Of a DNA stretch of 64,000 nt, positions 63,301 through 64,000 are shown piece after piece; within the stretch, counting starts at the first letter, position 1, and every line of letters starts with the position of its first letter. A program made the translations under genes and the position numbers. Source of the stretch: Thioclava indica (GTDB lineage Bacteria; Pseudomonadota; Alphaproteobacteria; Rhodobacterales; Rhodobacteraceae); assembly GCF_000714545.1 (NCBI RefSeq), contig NZ_AUNB01000001.1, positions 186,001 to 250,000 on the forward strand, given 5' to 3'. The notes below the pieces were generated by a model that saw nothing but the letters and a program-made list of their open reading frames with translations, ran no database searches and was not told the DNA's origin.

Positions 63301-63573
63301 GGTCTCCATCGGCTCGGTCACCAGTTTCATCGCGTCATCGGCCTTGAGCCCCGGCGCCTGAATGTGGATATCGACCATCGGCACCGCGATTTGCGGCTCT
63401 TCCTCACGCGGTAGCGAAATCAGCGCCACCATGCCCACCGCAACGGCGGCCAGAATCATCAAAGGCGTCAGCGACGAGCGGATGAACGATTTCGTCAGCG
63501 CGCCCGCAATGCCCAGCTTGCCGTGCACGACATCGTCTTCGGGCGTCTCTGGCCCGGTTGTCTTCTCACTCAT
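60322..63573 (-). CDS. RND efflux transporter, inner-membrane permease subunit
   Basis: A 1083-residue AcrB/HAE-type pump with twelve helices and two large periplasmic loops. The proton-relay acidic pair is in GILVDDAIVVIENIARH (fourth helix), and ALAGIIVRNSILLVDFIRHA is in the second half. It exports hydrophobic or amphiphilic compounds with an adaptor and an outer-membrane channel. It overlaps the adaptor gene by 8 bases. No link to sulfur oxidation is visible beyond position. A terminator follows. Confidence 0.92.
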   Translation of the reverse strand: MSEKTTGPETPEDDVVHGKLGIAGALTKSFIRSSLTPLMILAAVAVGMVALISLPREEEPQIAVPMVDIHIQAPGLKADDAMKLVTEPMETIVQGINQVEHVYSQTQDDYALVMARFKVGTSADAAVLRVHEKMQANMDRIPKGIPDPVIVGRGIDDVAIVSLTFTGKDGAQIDSDELTRIAREMQTEVTKIGNVGLTYIVGEATNEIRIEPEPDKLALYGVTLQQLSQKVTQANRSFNTGTIRNEGKQISLAAGKTLVAPAEIAGLLLTTRDNRPVYVADVAKVSYVPDASDKIVSNVQRDKNGKLQRTPAVTLAIAKRAGSNAVVVADQILERMHQLHGTLIPDDVEVKVTRDYGETANEKANELLFHLGLATVSIIGLVLVAIGWRESIVVAIVIPVTILLTLFAAYIMGFTLNRVSLFALIFAIGILVDDAIVVIENIARHWGMKGPGSRVTKAIEAVAEVGNPTIVATLTVVVALLPMLFVSGMMGPYMSPIPAVASAAMVFSFFVAVIITPWLMVKVAGKAELHNHDVDDGHGGHQVGGRLGKMYATVARPILKTKGRAGLFLIVVTVLSFGSLGLLYTKHVTVKLLPFDNKSELSVEIDMPAGTSVEETDNVAQQVADIVTDMPEVLATQTHAGTAAPFNFNGLVRHYYLREGGNKGDVEIQLLPKAERDRSSHEIAIDIRDKIKAIKLPEGASLKTVEPPPGPPVIATLLAEVYGPTPKVRRDAARQIEKAFKEVPYIVDVDNSFGIQPDKLRATVNSDDLEFYSVSEGDVWDTLAMLNGSTTVGYSHRGKERQPIPIVMERSKSNKVMNENTLSTPIPANVLPGARGVVELGDVVSVAKEKASYPIFRHNGREAEMVTAELAGQFEAPLYGMLAVDNIINNMQWAPGEKPTISFHGQPQDESHVTLLWDGEWEVTWVTFRDMGAAFAVALLGIYILVVAQFGSFRLPLVILTPVPLTFLGIMLGHWIFHAPFSATSMIGFIALAGIIVRNSILLVDFIRHADETGKTKTEILIEAGAIRFKPILLTAVAAMIGAVVILADPIFQGLAISLLFGLLSSTLLTVLVIPAIYRIFKT

Positions 63574-64000
63574 GAGGCACCACCACGTCGCCCGGGTTCA
63601 ACCCGGTCAGAATTTCCAGCATTTCCTGCCCGTCGATATTGATGCGCACACCGGGAACGACCGTGCGCTCATAGGTGCGATCACCATCCTTGACGCGGAT
63701 GAAATCCAGCCCCGAGCGGGTGTCGATATAGCTTGCGGGCACCACGATGGTCTGGCGATTACCCATCGGCAGCTTGACCAGCACGCGGGCGGCCACGAAG
63801 CGCGCATTCAGATCAGGCACCTCGACATCGGCCTGCACGCGCCCGCCCTCGATTTGCGGATAAATCTTGGCCAGCTTGCCCTCGATCTCTTTGCCATCGG
63901 AATCGGTGATCATGATCGTATCACCCTGCTTGAGCATATCGGCATGGCGTTCGGGCACCGACAGGCGCAGGAAAAACCCGCCCCCGCCAATCGTCGCAAT
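63566..64000 (-). CDS. RND efflux periplasmic adaptor subunit (partial)
   Basis: The frame is open to the right edge of the window, so the N-terminus is missing. About 144 C-terminal residues are seen: the beta-barrel domain (LRLSVPERHADMLKQGDTIMI, LNARFVAARVLVKLPMGNRQTIVVPASYI) and membrane-proximal domain (DGQEMLEILTGLNPGDVVVPHE) of HlyD-like adaptors. It pairs with the RND permease immediately downstream. Confidence 0.88.
   Translation of the reverse strand: MATIGGGGFFLRLSVPERHADMLKQGDTIMITDSDGKEIEGKLAKIYPQIEGGRVQADVEVPDLNARFVAARVLVKLPMGNRQTIVVPASYIDTRSGLDFIRVKDGDRTYERTVVPGVRINIDGQEMLEILTGLNPGDVVVPHE

Noticed and set aside
60322-64000. RND pump as part of the sox system
   Set aside because: It is separated from the sox genes by a paired repeat and its own terminator, runs in the opposite direction to the SoxT-like gene, and shows no sulfur-related feature.

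Overview
This 64 kb window is chromosomal DNA of an alphaproteobacterium, most likely a Rhodobacterales (Rhodobacter/Roseobacter-type) sulfur oxidiser. The evidence is the high G+C, the complete soxVWXYZABCD sulfur-oxidation locus with Tat-exported SoxB, SoxC and SoxY, lineage-typical genes (gapR, ccmI, a DUF1289 gene next to ruvX, ytoQ), and G+C-rich REP-like palindromes carrying a GG-N-N-TATTT core. Almost all DNA is coding. I saw no rRNA, CRISPR array, transposase or phage gene. One tRNA-Thr(UGU) is present. Both window ends cut a gene.

Layout. 0-5 kb: 3' end of a CoA-transferase gene, mntR and mntH with an MntR-type operator between them, and uvrD. 5-10 kb: heterotetrameric sarcosine oxidase operon soxBDAG (a different system from the sulfur sox genes), with REP-like repeats inside and after it. 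10-14 kb: ccmI-ruvX-DUF1289, then a UDP-glucuronate 4-epimerase gene behind a near-consensus promoter, and ytoQ. 14-18.4 kb: a taurine-dissimilation locus, tauR - xsc (pseudogene) - tpa, with two CTGGAC direct repeats before tauR. 18.4-25.4 kb: a Na/Pi-cotransporter-like protein, a DeoR-type regulator and the glycerol-3-phosphate ABC importer ugpBAEC. 26-29.3 kb: pntAB transhydrogenase. 29.5-35.5 kb: small membrane and lipoprotein genes, moaA, an M20 amidohydrolase and a TonB energiser set exbB-exbD-exbD-tonB. 36-43.4 kb: tRNA-Thr, an orphan Fe(III)-type permease, gapR, a degenerate FadJ-like protein, a DksA-type protein and a split YeeE/YedE transporter. 43.4-49.6 kb: a SpoA-domain protein, a CbrA-like symporter/histidine-kinase hybrid with a small membrane protein and a single-domain response regulator, and glycerate kinase. 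49.8-60.1 kb: the sox locus. 60.3-64 kb: an RND efflux pump with its adaptor gene running off the window.

How the genes work together. soxVW (reductant delivery to the periplasm) and soxXYZABCD (thiosulfate oxidation) are read leftward, and soxS, soxR and a SoxT-like transporter rightward. CATAT-based inverted repeats lie in the soxS-soxV and soxW-soxX gaps, where SoxR repressor binding is known in Paracoccus pantotrophus. A related AT-rich motif precedes the split YeeE/YedE pair at 42.3 kb. Terminators follow soxW, soxD and the RND gene. The cluster stops at soxD, so no soxEFGH is present here. Organosulfur use looks damaged: xsc carries a nonsense codon and two in-frame deletions while tpa and tauR remain intact.

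The observations most worth a second look are the xsc pseudogene, an ExbD paralogue whose membrane aspartate is asparagine, a FadJ-like protein missing key catalytic motifs, the candidate SoxR operator set, and an 84-nt paired REP element. I found no clearly new multi-gene system. The response regulator / small membrane protein / symporter-kinase / SpoA neighbourhood is the least well explained.
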